This document shows, piece by piece, positions 37,075-45,318 of a stretch of 64,000 nt of DNA (positions within the stretch are counted from its first letter, which is position 1; each line of letters opens with the position of its first letter). The stretch comes from Planctomycetaceae bacterium (GTDB taxonomy: Bacteria > Planctomycetota > Planctomycetia > Pirellulales > Thermoguttaceae): positions 31,186 through 95,185 of the forward strand of contig SFIW01000002.1 of the NCBI GenBank assembly GCA_004556055.1, given 5' to 3'. The position numbers were made by a program, and so were the translations under genes. The notes beneath the pieces were generated by a model, which was given only the letters and a program-made list of their open reading frames with translations, did not search any database and was not told the origin of the DNA.

Positions 37075-37479
37075 ATGTTTTCTGTTTCGCGTGAGTTTTC
37101 TTTTTCCTATGGGCATCGTTTATATCGTTACGACGGTAGATGTCGGCGCCTCCATGGTCATAACGCTCTTGTTATGATCGAAATTCTGGAAGAAGGCCTA
37201 GACGAACAGGGAATGGCGATGGATTTTGTTAAGGTGAAATCAACCGTTGGAAAATGGATTGACGAATTTCTCGACCATCGCGTCTTCTTGGCGAAAGACG
37301 ATCCTCTCGCCGAAGTTTTGCGAGCCGCAGGGGAGGAGCCGATTCTCTTTGACGGCAATCCGACGGCGGAGCTTCTTGCGAAAAAGATCTTTGAACGCGC
37401 GCGCGATATGGGGCTTAACGTGAAGCGCGTGGATTTCTGGGAAACGAAAAACTGCCGCGCGACTTACGCGCTGTCATAA
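37075..37479 (+). CDS. queD: 6-carboxy-5,6,7,8-tetrahydropterin synthase (QueD/PTPS family)
   Basis: Protein of 134 residues of the 6-pyruvoyl-tetrahydropterin synthase fold. QueD converts dihydroneopterin triphosphate to 6-carboxytetrahydropterin, the first committed step to the queuosine precursor preQ0. Zinc ligands are visible as His14 (FSYGHRL) and His27 and His29 (LHGHN), with the catalytic Cys23 just before. The conserved terminal motif WETKNCRATY carries the pterin-binding Glu. A perfect GAGGAGG precedes the ATG. The DUF1667 gene follows after 15 bases. Confidence 0.92.
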   Translation: MFSVSREFSFSYGHRLYRYDGRCRRLHGHNALVMIEILEEGLDEQGMAMDFVKVKSTVGKWIDEFLDHRVFLAKDDPLAEVLRAAGEEPILFDGNPTAELLAKKIFERARDMGLNVKRVDFWETKNCRATYALS

Positions 37480-37494
37480 CGAAAGGACGTGAAG

Positions 37495-37854
37495 ATGAGT
37501 TTGCAAAAAATGACATGCATTGTCTGTCCGCGAGGATGCCAGCTAGAGGTCGACGCGGAAGCGGGCGTCGTTACTGGAAACTCGTGCCCTCGCGGCGCCG
37601 CTCATGGCTTGGCGGAGGCTGTCAATCCTGTCCGAACAATCACGACGACCGTTTGCGTGGTCGACCAAAACGATTCTCAGATCGCCGTCGCCCCCGTGAG
37701 AACGTCGCGTCCAATTCCTAAAAAATTGATGTTCGACGCTATGCGCGAGATCAACGCGCTGCGCGTCCATTTGCCTATACGTCGCGGCGACGTCCTGATC
37801 TCCAATATTTTGGAGTCGGACGCCGACGTCGTTGCGACGCAAGATTTAAAATAG
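37495..37854 (+). CDS. DUF1667 family protein
   Basis: Protein of 119 residues. The ATG at 37495 is chosen because AAAGGA lies about seven bases upstream; a GTG six bases earlier is too close to it. The N-terminus carries CIVCPRGCQL and later SCPRG, the cysteine pattern of DUF1667. These proteins often accompany FAD-dependent glycerol-3-phosphate dehydrogenase or NADH-oxidase-like enzymes and probably bind iron-sulfur or another metal. No such dehydrogenase is next to it here, so the partner is unknown. It sits between queD and the phosphoglycerate mutase gene in a likely operon. Confidence 0.85.
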   Translation: MSLQKMTCIVCPRGCQLEVDAEAGVVTGNSCPRGAAHGLAEAVNPVRTITTTVCVVDQNDSQIAVAPVRTSRPIPKKLMFDAMREINALRVHLPIRRGDVLISNILESDADVVATQDLK

Positions 37855-37899
37855 TCGCCGCGATCGACGGCGGCGATTCTGCATTAGAAGGACTCGACT

Positions 37900-39159
37900 A
37901 TGAATCATTGCAAACGCGTCATCGTCATTCCCGACGGGTTTGCCGACCTACCGATCGATTCGTTAGACGGACGAACGCCCATGCAAGCGGCGAAGACTCC
38001 GACTTTGGATCATTGGGCTCCGCGAGCGGCGCAAGGCCTTTCTCACAACGTTCCGGACGCGCTTTCCCCCGGTTCCGACGTCGCGACCCTAGCCCTCTTA
38101 GGGTATGATCCGCTGACAACGTATACCGGTCGCGCTCCCCTAGAAGCCGCCGCGCAAGGGATTGAATTAGGCCCCGAGGATTGGGCGTTTCGTTGCAACT
38201 TGGTTACCCTTGAAAACGGCGTGATGAAGGATTTCACCGCCGGGCATATTACCACCGCCGAAGCCGAAGAGATCATCGCGGACGTACAGCGCGAAGTCGC
38301 CCCCCTGTGGCGGGAAATCGCGCCCGAACTCGGCGGAAGCGTCGAATTCTTCCCGGGGGTAAGCTATCGCAACCTAGCGATCTTCAGACCCGATTCCAAC
38401 GCCGCTCCGTTCCCCTTCGCGCAGGAGACGAAAACCGCTCCGCCCCACGATTACACGGATCGTTCGATTGTCGACGTCTATCCTCAAGGTCCGGGGGGCG
38501 CGCAAGTTTTCGCGTTGATGGAACGATGCGCCGAAGCGCTCAAAAAGAGTCCGACGAACGCGCGACGCGTCGCGAAAGGACTCCTCCCCGCGACCGATTG
38601 TTGGCTCTGGGGACAGGGAAAGCGTCCGACTTTACAACCGTTTTCAAAGGCGTTTTCGTGGGGGCCCGGCGCGATGATTACCGCCGTTGATCTCCTGCGC
38701 GGGATTGCCCGCAACCTTGGCTGGGACGTTCTCGAAGTCGAAGGCGCAACCGGATATGTCGACACGAACTTTAGCGGCAAAGGGAACGCGGCGGCAAAGG
38801 CTCTCGACGAATACGATATTGTCGTCGTCCATGTGGAAGCTCCCGACGAATCGGGACACGAAGGTAGCGTTGAGAAGAAGATCGCTTCACTTGAACAGAT
38901 CGACGCCCTCGTTCTGCCTCCTATTTTGGAAAAACTACAATCGTTTGATAATTGGCGACTCCTGATTTCGCCGGATCATCCGACGCCGGTTTCGATGAAG
39001 ACGCATTCGCGCGGATTTGTCCCGTGGGCGATCGTTGGCTCCGACGTGACGGGAGACGGTTTTGCAACCTACGACGAAACGACGGGAGAACGTTCGACTC
39101 GACGTTTCCCCGAGGGGCAGGGGTTGATGAATCTATTTTTGCGAGGGAACCTGCAATGA
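37900..39159 (+). CDS. apgM: Cofactor-independent phosphoglycerate mutase, archaeal (ApgM) type
   Basis: Alkaline-phosphatase-superfamily enzyme of 419 residues that interconverts 3- and 2-phosphoglycerate using two metal ions. Metal and nucleophile motifs are in place: VIPDGFAD near the start, SPGSDVATLALLGYDP with the nucleophilic Ser, HVEAPDESGHEG, and SPDHPTPVSMKTHS near the end. AGAAGGA precedes the ATG. The stop overlaps the next start by four bases (ATGA). Together with the pyrophosphate-type phosphofructokinase it gives the window two glycolytic steps catalysed by the less common enzyme forms. Confidence 0.92.
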   Translation: MNHCKRVIVIPDGFADLPIDSLDGRTPMQAAKTPTLDHWAPRAAQGLSHNVPDALSPGSDVATLALLGYDPLTTYTGRAPLEAAAQGIELGPEDWAFRCNLVTLENGVMKDFTAGHITTAEAEEIIADVQREVAPLWREIAPELGGSVEFFPGVSYRNLAIFRPDSNAAPFPFAQETKTAPPHDYTDRSIVDVYPQGPGGAQVFALMERCAEALKKSPTNARRVAKGLLPATDCWLWGQGKRPTLQPFSKAFSWGPGAMITAVDLLRGIARNLGWDVLEVEGATGYVDTNFSGKGNAAAKALDEYDIVVVHVEAPDESGHEGSVEKKIASLEQIDALVLPPILEKLQSFDNWRLLISPDHPTPVSMKTHSRGFVPWAIVGSDVTGDGFATYDETTGERSTRRFPEGQGLMNLFLRGNLQ

Positions 39160-39929
39160 AACGTATCGCGCTCTTTTTGTTCGCGGCGGCGACCGCGTTG
39201 ACGTTGACGTGCGCAACATTTGCTAGCGATAAGAATAAGGACAAGTCTGAGGACGATTACGACGCGATCGCTCAGTCTCAAGCGGACGATTCCAAGTACG
39301 AGTGGACGTCCCTATTCGATGGAGAAACCCTCAAAAACTGGGTTGACAACATGGACGGCGGCGAGTCCGCCGTGAAGGTGAAAGACGGCTGTCTCCGACT
39401 CGGAATGGGCCCGACGACGACCTCCGTCCATTTTGACGAGGAGGGCTCCGGTATTAAACTCCCGACGGCGAACTACGAAGTTGAGTACGTCGCCAAGCGT
39501 TACGACGGAAGCGATTTCTTCGCCGCGATGACTTTCCCGATCGGCAAGGACTTCGTCACCTTCGTCAACGGCGGTTGGGGCGGATACGTCGCCGGTTTGT
39601 CGAGTATCGACGACATGGACGCGTCGGAAAATTCGACGTCGTCGTTTTACAACTTCAAGACGGGCAAGTGGTATCGTTTCCGCGTCCAGGTTTCCGAGAA
39701 GACTGTGCGCGTGTGGGTGAACGACGAAGCGATCATCGATTACCCAATCGTCGATCATAGGATTACGACTCGCTTCGAGGTTGAAAAATCGAAGCCGCTG
39801 GGATTTGCTAGCTGGGTTAGCACAGGTTTGATCAAGACGATTCGTTTGCGAACCCTTTCCGCGGACGAGATCAAAGAGATGGACGCTCGCGCCGACGAGA
39901 ACGCGCGTTATTTGGAACTGCGCCCGTAA
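39156..39929 (+). CDS. Exported DUF1080 (3-keto-disaccharide hydrolase-like) protein
   Basis: Protein of 257 residues starting at the ATG that overlaps the apgM stop; a longer frame reading back into apgM is not a real extension. The signal peptide covers residues 1 to about 23 (cleavage near CATFAS-D). The mature part opens with WTSLFDGETLKNW, the signature of DUF1080, a jelly-roll fold abundant in Planctomycetota and linked to 3-keto-glycoside hydrolysis. An Asp-rich linker follows the signal. Translational coupling to apgM is probably incidental. Confidence 0.85.
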   Translation: MKRIALFLFAAATALTLTCATFASDKNKDKSEDDYDAIAQSQADDSKYEWTSLFDGETLKNWVDNMDGGESAVKVKDGCLRLGMGPTTTSVHFDEEGSGIKLPTANYEVEYVAKRYDGSDFFAAMTFPIGKDFVTFVNGGWGGYVAGLSSIDDMDASENSTSSFYNFKTGKWYRFRVQVSEKTVRVWVNDEAIIDYPIVDHRITTRFEVEKSKPLGFASWVSTGLIKTIRLRTLSADEIKEMDARADENARYLELRP

Positions 39930-39951
39930 TCGTCCGTGTTGGTAAAAATTA

Positions 39952-39988
39952 GAAAGGCCCGGTTTCGCTATGGAATCGGGCCTTTCTT
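39952..39988. terminator. Bidirectional terminator between convergent genes
   Basis: Perfect 10-bp stem GAAAGGCCCG/CGGGCCTTTC (39952-39961 with 39977-39986), 15-base loop. It lies between the DUF1080 stop and the ndk stop. Confidence 0.85.
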
Positions 39989-39991
39989 CTA

Positions 39992-40429
39992 TTAAAGGGT
40001 CGACGTCGATTCGTTGAAGAAATTCCGAATTTCAACAGCGGCGGACTCGGGGGAGTCTGAGGCGTGAACGAGATTTTCGGTTTTGTCGACTCCGAAATCA
40101 CCGCGAATTGTTCCTGCGGCGGCGAGGATCGAGTCCGTGGCGCCGACGAGGTTGCGCACGACGCGGATCGCGTCTATTCCTTCCCAGACGCAGGCGACGA
40201 CGGGGCCGCGCGTAATATACGCTTCGAGTTCCGGATAAAACGGCTTGTCGACAAGATGCGCGTAATGGGTTGCGGCGAGCTCTTTCGTGACGCGTCGCAA
40301 TTCGAGACGGACGAGTTTGAGTCCTTTTCTTTCAAAACGGCCTAAAATTTCGCCCATGAGCGAGCGTTCGAGCGCGTCGGGTTTGAGCATGACGAAGGTG
40401 CGTTCGATATGGCGGGCTCCATCTGACAT
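39992..40429 (-). CDS. ndk: Nucleoside diphosphate kinase
   Basis: Protein of 145 residues that transfers the gamma phosphate between nucleoside triphosphates and diphosphates through a phospho-His. The active-site motif NLVHASDS gives His122. Other family motifs are TFVMLKPDALER, the Kpn-loop region and GATDSILAAAGTIRGDFG. AGGAGG lies about nine bases before the ATG. Normal length, single-gene unit. Confidence 0.97.
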   Translation of the reverse strand: MSDGARHIERTFVMLKPDALERSLMGEILGRFERKGLKLVRLELRRVTKELAATHYAHLVDKPFYPELEAYITRGPVVACVWEGIDAIRVVRNLVGATDSILAAAGTIRGDFGVDKTENLVHASDSPESAAVEIRNFFNESTSTL

Positions 40430-40503
40430 GACGGTTTAACCTCCTATTTGTTGAGAGCTAATTCTCGAAGTTCTTAGTAAAAAGGTTTTTGAAGAAAGCT
40501 CTA

Positions 40504-40533
40504 TTGACGCGAGTTAGTCATATTGGGTATAGT
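40504..40533 (+). promoter_or_regulatory. Promoter of the parvulin gene
   Basis: TTGACG (40504-40509), 18 bases, TATAGT (40528-40533). The leader of about 95 bases contains a 12-bp hairpin with one mismatch (ATTGACCGTCGG / CCGACGATCAAT, around 40596-40622) just before the coding region. Confidence 0.6.
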
Positions 40534-40636
40534 CGCGAAACGGAGCCTTCGTAGTGAGAAGCGCGTTGAGCTTCTAGGTTGCAGGACAAGCCTGATTGAC
40601 CGTCGGTTGCCGACGATCAATTGATGCGATACAAGT

Positions 40637-42574
40637 ATGCGAATGGATATTGTTATGAACGGATTGAAAAAGCTTATTCCCGGAACGCTTGCGGCGACGC
40701 TAGTCGCGGGTCTTTGTGCGAACGTTTCGATCGCGGCGACGGGATCGAAAACGACTCCAGTGCGCGAATCGGCGTCGCGCGTCGCGCGTCATGTGGCGGA
40801 CGACAACCCGATACGCCAAGACGCGAAGCGCCGTTATCCCGACGTTGTCGCGGAGGTGAACGGCGAGAAGATTACGCTCGAAACGCTTCGCGCGGAGTCT
40901 TTGAAAGCGCACGGCGAGGACGTTCTTTCGCGAATCTTGAATCGCGCGTTGGTTTTGGCGGAGTGCAAACGCCAGGGTCTCGCGATCACGCGCACTGACG
41001 TCGACGAGGAGATCGAGAGATTGGCTAAGTCTTTCCGATTGACGCGCGCTCAGTACCTTGACGTTGTGGAAAAAGATTCCTCGATGGGGTATCAGGAGTA
41101 CGCGGAGGAGGTCGTTTGGCCTCGACTCGCTTTGCAGGCTCTCGTGGCGGACAAAATTAAGCTGTCGGACGAAGAGCTTGAAAAAGCGTATTTAAAATCA
41201 TACGGTCCTTCCGTCGGTTTGCAAATGATCGTGAGTTCGACGAAGGAGAAGGCGGACGAGTTGCGCAAGCGCGTCGTTGAAGGGGGCGAAGATTTCGGGA
41301 CGCTTGCGAAGGAAGAGTCGGTCGACGCTTTGACCGCTTCCAACAAGGGACGCATGCAGCCGATCTTCCATGGAACCCTCGACGACGAACAGCTTGAGAG
41401 CGTCCTCTTCGCGTTGCAGAAGGACGAAGTCTCCGAGGTGATCGGTCCCTACGGCCCTCAAAACCAGTACGTCTTCTTCCGTTGCGAGAATCAGTACGAC
41501 TCGGTCGTTTCGGAGGATCAGATGGCGTTGATTAAGGATCGTATCCAGGTTCAAGCGAGCGCGGCGAAGCTCAAGAGCGCGGCAAACGAGCTCTTCGAAC
41601 GCTTGGGACGCGAAGCTAACGTTGTCAATATTATTGGCAATCCGGAAATGCGCAAGCAGTATCCGAACGTCGCGGCGACGATCGACGGCAAACCGATTTA
41701 CCTTGACGCTGTCGTTGAAATGTGCATGAAACTCTATGCGGAACAGGATCTAACGACGCTCATTTCCATCACGTTGATCCGCCAAGAATGTAAGAAAGTC
41801 GGCGTTGAGGTTTCCGATCAGGACGTGGCGACGGATATTTGGATTCGCGCCGCAGAAACGACAACCCCTCTTCCAGACGGTTCTCCCAACATCAAGGAGT
41901 ATCTTGCGTCGGAATTGGCGAAGTACAATTGCACGGAAGACTACTACCGCACCTCGATCGTGTGGCCGGGCGTCGCGCTGCGCAAGTTGTCTGAAGGAAT
42001 GGTCAAGATTACCGACGAAGATATTCAGAAGAGCTTTGAAGCGAACTTTGGCGAGAGCGTGCAGTGCCTTGGAATCGTCCTTAACGAAGAGCGTCGCGCG
42101 CGCGAAGTTTGGCAGAAGGCGCGATCTATGCCAAGCGCGGAAAACCGTTCATTAGAGGACGTCTTTGGCGAACTCGCGGCGGAATATTCCGTCGAGCCCG
42201 ACGGAAAGCAGATGCGCGGACGCATCGCCCCGATCGTTCGCAACGGCGGCTATCCTCAGCTTGAAGACGAAGCGTTCTCACTCAAGCCGGGCGAATTGTC
42301 TCAGGTCATTCAGGTCGACGCGTCGACTTACGTCATCCTTTACTGCCAGGAGATTATTCCGGCGCGCGACGTAACTCTCGACGACGTTAAAGATCAAATC
42401 GTTTCGCAGCTTCGCAAGATGCGCGAGGCGACCGCGGCGGGTGAATTCTACGCCAACGTCGCAAAACGCGCGACGATCGTCGACAACATTACTCAGCAGG
42501 TCGTGACCCCGAAGCAGTTCACGAACGACGCCGCCATGACGGCGACCCCCGAGCCGACGACTTCACGACGATAA
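40637..42574 (+). CDS. Exported parvulin/SurA-like peptidyl-prolyl isomerase, internally duplicated
   Basis: Protein of 645 residues (639 if the ATG at 40655 is used, which gives a cleaner signal peptide). The signal segment ends near ANVSIAATG. Two copies of the same unit follow. Copy one runs from YPDVVAEVNGEKITLETL (about residue 68) through a SurA-type helical part to an incomplete parvulin domain (about 190-290). Copy two runs from YPNVAATIDGKPIYLDAV (about 341) to about 600 and also has a parvulin-like end (IRNGGYPQLEDEAFSLKPGELS). The second parvulin segment keeps the family pattern better. It probably helps fold exported envelope proteins. Confidence 0.85.
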   Translation: MRMDIVMNGLKKLIPGTLAATLVAGLCANVSIAATGSKTTPVRESASRVARHVADDNPIRQDAKRRYPDVVAEVNGEKITLETLRAESLKAHGEDVLSRILNRALVLAECKRQGLAITRTDVDEEIERLAKSFRLTRAQYLDVVEKDSSMGYQEYAEEVVWPRLALQALVADKIKLSDEELEKAYLKSYGPSVGLQMIVSSTKEKADELRKRVVEGGEDFGTLAKEESVDALTASNKGRMQPIFHGTLDDEQLESVLFALQKDEVSEVIGPYGPQNQYVFFRCENQYDSVVSEDQMALIKDRIQVQASAAKLKSAANELFERLGREANVVNIIGNPEMRKQYPNVAATIDGKPIYLDAVVEMCMKLYAEQDLTTLISITLIRQECKKVGVEVSDQDVATDIWIRAAETTTPLPDGSPNIKEYLASELAKYNCTEDYYRTSIVWPGVALRKLSEGMVKITDEDIQKSFEANFGESVQCLGIVLNEERRAREVWQKARSMPSAENRSLEDVFGELAAEYSVEPDGKQMRGRIAPIVRNGGYPQLEDEAFSLKPGELSQVIQVDASTYVILYCQEIIPARDVTLDDVKDQIVSQLRKMREATAAGEFYANVAKRATIVDNITQQVVTPKQFTNDAAMTATPEPTTSRR

Positions 42575-42596
42575 TCTTTCGGATAAAACAATAAAA

Positions 42597-42663
42597 AGCC
42601 CGCGCGTCGACGCCTTGCCTGCCCCCTGTGGACAAGAAGGCCTTCCCCAGCGACGCGCGGGCT
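42597..42663. terminator. Large bidirectional terminator between convergent genes
   Basis: Perfect 13-bp stem AGCCCGCGCGTCG/CGACGCGCGGGCT (42597-42609 with 42651-42663) encloses 41 bases that contain a smaller GCCTT/AAGGC stem. A-rich and T-rich flanks fit termination in both directions. Confidence 0.75.
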
Positions 42664-42689
42664 CTTTGTTTCTTGGACGGGGCTAGGCG

Positions 42690-44051
42690 TTACCGTCCGT
42701 CGGTTTCTTGGATGAATTGGTATTGCGGGTCGGGCCCGCCTTCTTTGACGACGCCCATGAAGAGTTCTTTGACGTACAGTTCTTCCTCTTTCGGACTTTC
42801 CGGCAGACGGAAGGAATCTCCCTTCTGAAGGATAACGCGCGTGTCTTGCATCGAGCCGAGCTCTTCGGTTCCGGCGACTTGCGCGGGGAACCAGTATCCG
42901 TTCTTTTCGTCGTCGACGAGGTAGAATTCCGCCCAGCAGTGCCCCGGCACGCGAACGAGTCGCGCGGGGATCTCGATCGCGCGGCACATGGCGATGAAGA
43001 GCGCGGACATGTCTTCGCAGTCCCCTTCGCGCGATCGATACGCGGCGAGCGCTCCGCGCATCGTCTTGTCGATCAAGACTTCTTTATATTGCACTGTGTC
43101 GCGCACGTAGGTTAGAATCGCGTCGACCTTTTCCCAAGCCGAGTCGACGTTTTCCGTCGTTTCCTTCGCGAGCGTGCGAATCAATTTCGTATTCGATTCC
43201 ATATATTTCCCCTCCCTGAGGTAGCGTCTCAAATCGGAAGAAACGCTTCTCGGGATCGAATAAAGGGCTGGATCCTCGGGGGGGAGAATCGGATAACGCG
43301 TCACTTCAAAGAGCGAAGAAGCTTCGACTCCTTGCCCTTCGCGGAGTTCGCGCATCTTGAAGATCATCTGGCGCGCGCCCCCTTCTTTGAGATCGCGGTA
43401 GCTGACTTTGGCGACGGGGGGAAAGTTTTCTTCGAGGGTTCGGACTTTTTGCTCGGGGAATTCCATCGGTACGGGAGCGGAGCCGAAGACGTTTGCGCAC
43501 GTTCCGCCGATTGCGGCGCGAAAGATCATGCCGGCGCGATATTTATGCGAGACGGCGCGACCGAGTCGCGGGCCTCGACCATTTTCGCCGATCGCCTTGG
43601 CCGCGACCGCCTCTTTCGTTCCCGTCGTCGATTTCACGGCGGGCTTGGGCGCGACGCGCGTCGACTCAAACGCGTTGGCCCCGTCGGTATTTTGAAGGGG
43701 GTTGGCGGACGGCGCGGCGTTGGTTGAGTTCGCATCGGTCTTCGGAGCAAGACGCGAGGCGTTAGGCTTCTTTGGAGTCGTCGTCGCGGCAGGCGTCGAC
43801 GTTTCGCTCTTTTGAGACGAGGCGTCGGACGCGCCGGTTTTCTCGGGCGATTGCGGCTTTTTAGAAACGGTCGCGGCGTCGACGTCGATTTCGTCTTCGG
43901 GAAGTTCCGGCGCTTTTTTCCCTTTTTCCGTCGCGTCGCGCATCTTGCCAAAGCTAATCTGGGCGACTGCGTTCGACGGCGATTGAAGAGGAACGAGGAA
44001 GGGTAGCGCGACGAGGACGCAAAGAATTATGTGATTTTTTTTGATCGTCAT
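42690..44051 (-). CDS. Exported transglutaminase-like protein
   Basis: Protein of 453 residues: N-terminal signal segment (about residues 7-30), a Lys/Pro/Ala/Thr-rich linker (about 40-160), and a C-terminal transglutaminase-core domain. The catalytic Cys is in REGDCEDMSALF and the His in RVPGHCWAEFYL, with an acidic residue in the following strand region (VDDEKNGYWFPAQ). Bacterial exported members usually act as proteases or amidases rather than crosslinkers. The middle segment (RAAIGGTCANVFGSAPVPMEFPEQ) has no recognised function. Own terminator, no operon partner. Confidence 0.82.
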   Translation of the reverse strand: MTIKKNHIILCVLVALPFLVPLQSPSNAVAQISFGKMRDATEKGKKAPELPEDEIDVDAATVSKKPQSPEKTGASDASSQKSETSTPAATTTPKKPNASRLAPKTDANSTNAAPSANPLQNTDGANAFESTRVAPKPAVKSTTGTKEAVAAKAIGENGRGPRLGRAVSHKYRAGMIFRAAIGGTCANVFGSAPVPMEFPEQKVRTLEENFPPVAKVSYRDLKEGGARQMIFKMRELREGQGVEASSLFEVTRYPILPPEDPALYSIPRSVSSDLRRYLREGKYMESNTKLIRTLAKETTENVDSAWEKVDAILTYVRDTVQYKEVLIDKTMRGALAAYRSREGDCEDMSALFIAMCRAIEIPARLVRVPGHCWAEFYLVDDEKNGYWFPAQVAGTEELGSMQDTRVILQKGDSFRLPESPKEEELYVKELFMGVVKEGGPDPQYQFIQETDGR

Positions 44052-44430
44052 GGTTTCATTTCTGAAGACGGCGAAATCTTTACCGACGCATGAAACGCGT
44101 CTTACGTAAGAGTTTTTTCGACCGCGACTTCTTTTTCTTTATGGTTAAAAATAAATTTTTAATAATACGGATATTTTTGAATTTTAGGGTTGAGGGAAGA
44201 AGGAGTTTTGCGAGTTTTTCTCCTTGACTTATTCTCAGAAATTCCCTAACATTGGGGCCGCCTGAGAATATGGGTAAGGAGAAATTCTCGTAAAACGCTT
44301 GTTTTTCGTGAAAAATACGCTGTTAAGGTGTTTTTCTCCATTCTTAGACGATTATAATAACCGCCAGTCGAGACGGAGCCGCTTCGACTGTTTTTTGCTA
44401 ATTTTAAGCTTTTCCTTGGAAGGATAAATC
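44052..44430. other. Divergent intergenic region with large inverted repeat and promoter-adjacent hairpin
   Basis: No gene is seen. An interrupted inverted repeat spans 44220-44281: CTCCTT/AAGGAG outside and TATTCTCAG/CTGAGAATA inside. Further right a TATAAT box (44353-44358) is followed directly by a hairpin (CAGTCGA 44365-44371 with TCGACTG 44384-44390) and T6 (44391-44396). The hydrolase Shine-Dalgarno GGAAGGA follows at about 44415-44421. A transcript from this -10 box would start with a terminator-like hairpin. Confidence 0.5.
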
Positions 44431-45294
44431 ATGGGACGCGTTCCGATGAAAAAGTATTTGGTCGACGATACCGATTACTACGTTTACTCGAGGGGGAGGG
44501 GCCCGATTCTTCTTTTTGCCCACGGATTCCCCTTTGATTCGCGCCTTTTTGTGCCGGTTGTCGATCTTTTGGAATCGCGTTTTCATTGCGTCGTTCCCGA
44601 TCTTCGCGGATTCGGCATGACGAAGCTCGGCGCGAACGGGCACAATCCCGAAGGTCATCCGCGCGTTAAGATGGGACGCTTCGCAGACGATTTGGCGATT
44701 CTCACGGCGATCTTGGCGTGTCAGGAGCATAATAAGGACGCGAAAATCGTTCTTTGCGGTCTCTCGATGGGGGGGTATATTTCTCTTTCCTTCGCGCGGC
44801 GCCATCCTGAGCGCCTCGACGGGTTGATCTTCTGCGACTCCAACACGACTCAAGACTCTCCGGAGAAGGTGCAGAATCGTTTGGCGCTCGCCGACACGGT
44901 CGACGCGACGAACGTCGCGCAAACGGTCGACAACATGATCCCGACTTTACTTTGCGGGGAGACGTTGGAGCATCGTCACGACATTGTCGAACAACTTCGA
45001 ACGATCATGCGCAGTCAGACGCCCGCGGCGTTTGCCGCCGCCTCGCGCGGAATGGCGAAGCGCGGCGACTCGTCTGACATTCTTTCTCAAATCACGGCGC
45101 CGACCCTCGTCTTAGGGGGTGAATACGACCAGCTTTCGAACGTCGCGTGTTTGGACGCGATCGCCGCCAAGATCCCCAACGCGACGCGCGCCACGATCCC
45201 TCATTCCGGGCATTTGCCGCCGCTGGAGAATCCCGAGGCGTTCGCGAAAGCCGTCGTGAAATGGTATGACGAAAAAATTGGCTCGACTCATTGA
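44431..45294 (+). CDS. Alpha/beta hydrolase
   Basis: Protein of 287 residues with the alpha/beta-hydrolase fold: oxyanion HGFPFDSR, nucleophile elbow GLSMGG (Ser112), acid Asp233 (GGEYDQ) and His261 (SGHLPP). The pattern is that of carboxylesterase, 3-oxoadipate enol-lactonase or haloperoxidase-like enzymes. The substrate cannot be read. GGAAGGA precedes the ATG. Twenty-four bases separate it from the topoisomerase gene, so the two are probably co-transcribed, though no functional link is obvious. Confidence 0.88.
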   Translation: MGRVPMKKYLVDDTDYYVYSRGRGPILLFAHGFPFDSRLFVPVVDLLESRFHCVVPDLRGFGMTKLGANGHNPEGHPRVKMGRFADDLAILTAILACQEHNKDAKIVLCGLSMGGYISLSFARRHPERLDGLIFCDSNTTQDSPEKVQNRLALADTVDATNVAQTVDNMIPTLLCGETLEHRHDIVEQLRTIMRSQTPAAFAAASRGMAKRGDSSDILSQITAPTLVLGGEYDQLSNVACLDAIAAKIPNATRATIPHSGHLPPLENPEAFAKAVVKWYDEKIGSTH

Positions 45295-45318
45295 GCCCTG
45301 TAGAAAGGTATAGTTACG

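Noticed and set aside
33665..37479. Functional link between queuosine genes and the nearby tRNA-Gln
   Set aside because: Queuosine modifies tRNAs with GUN anticodons (Asp, Asn, His, Tyr), not tRNA-Gln.
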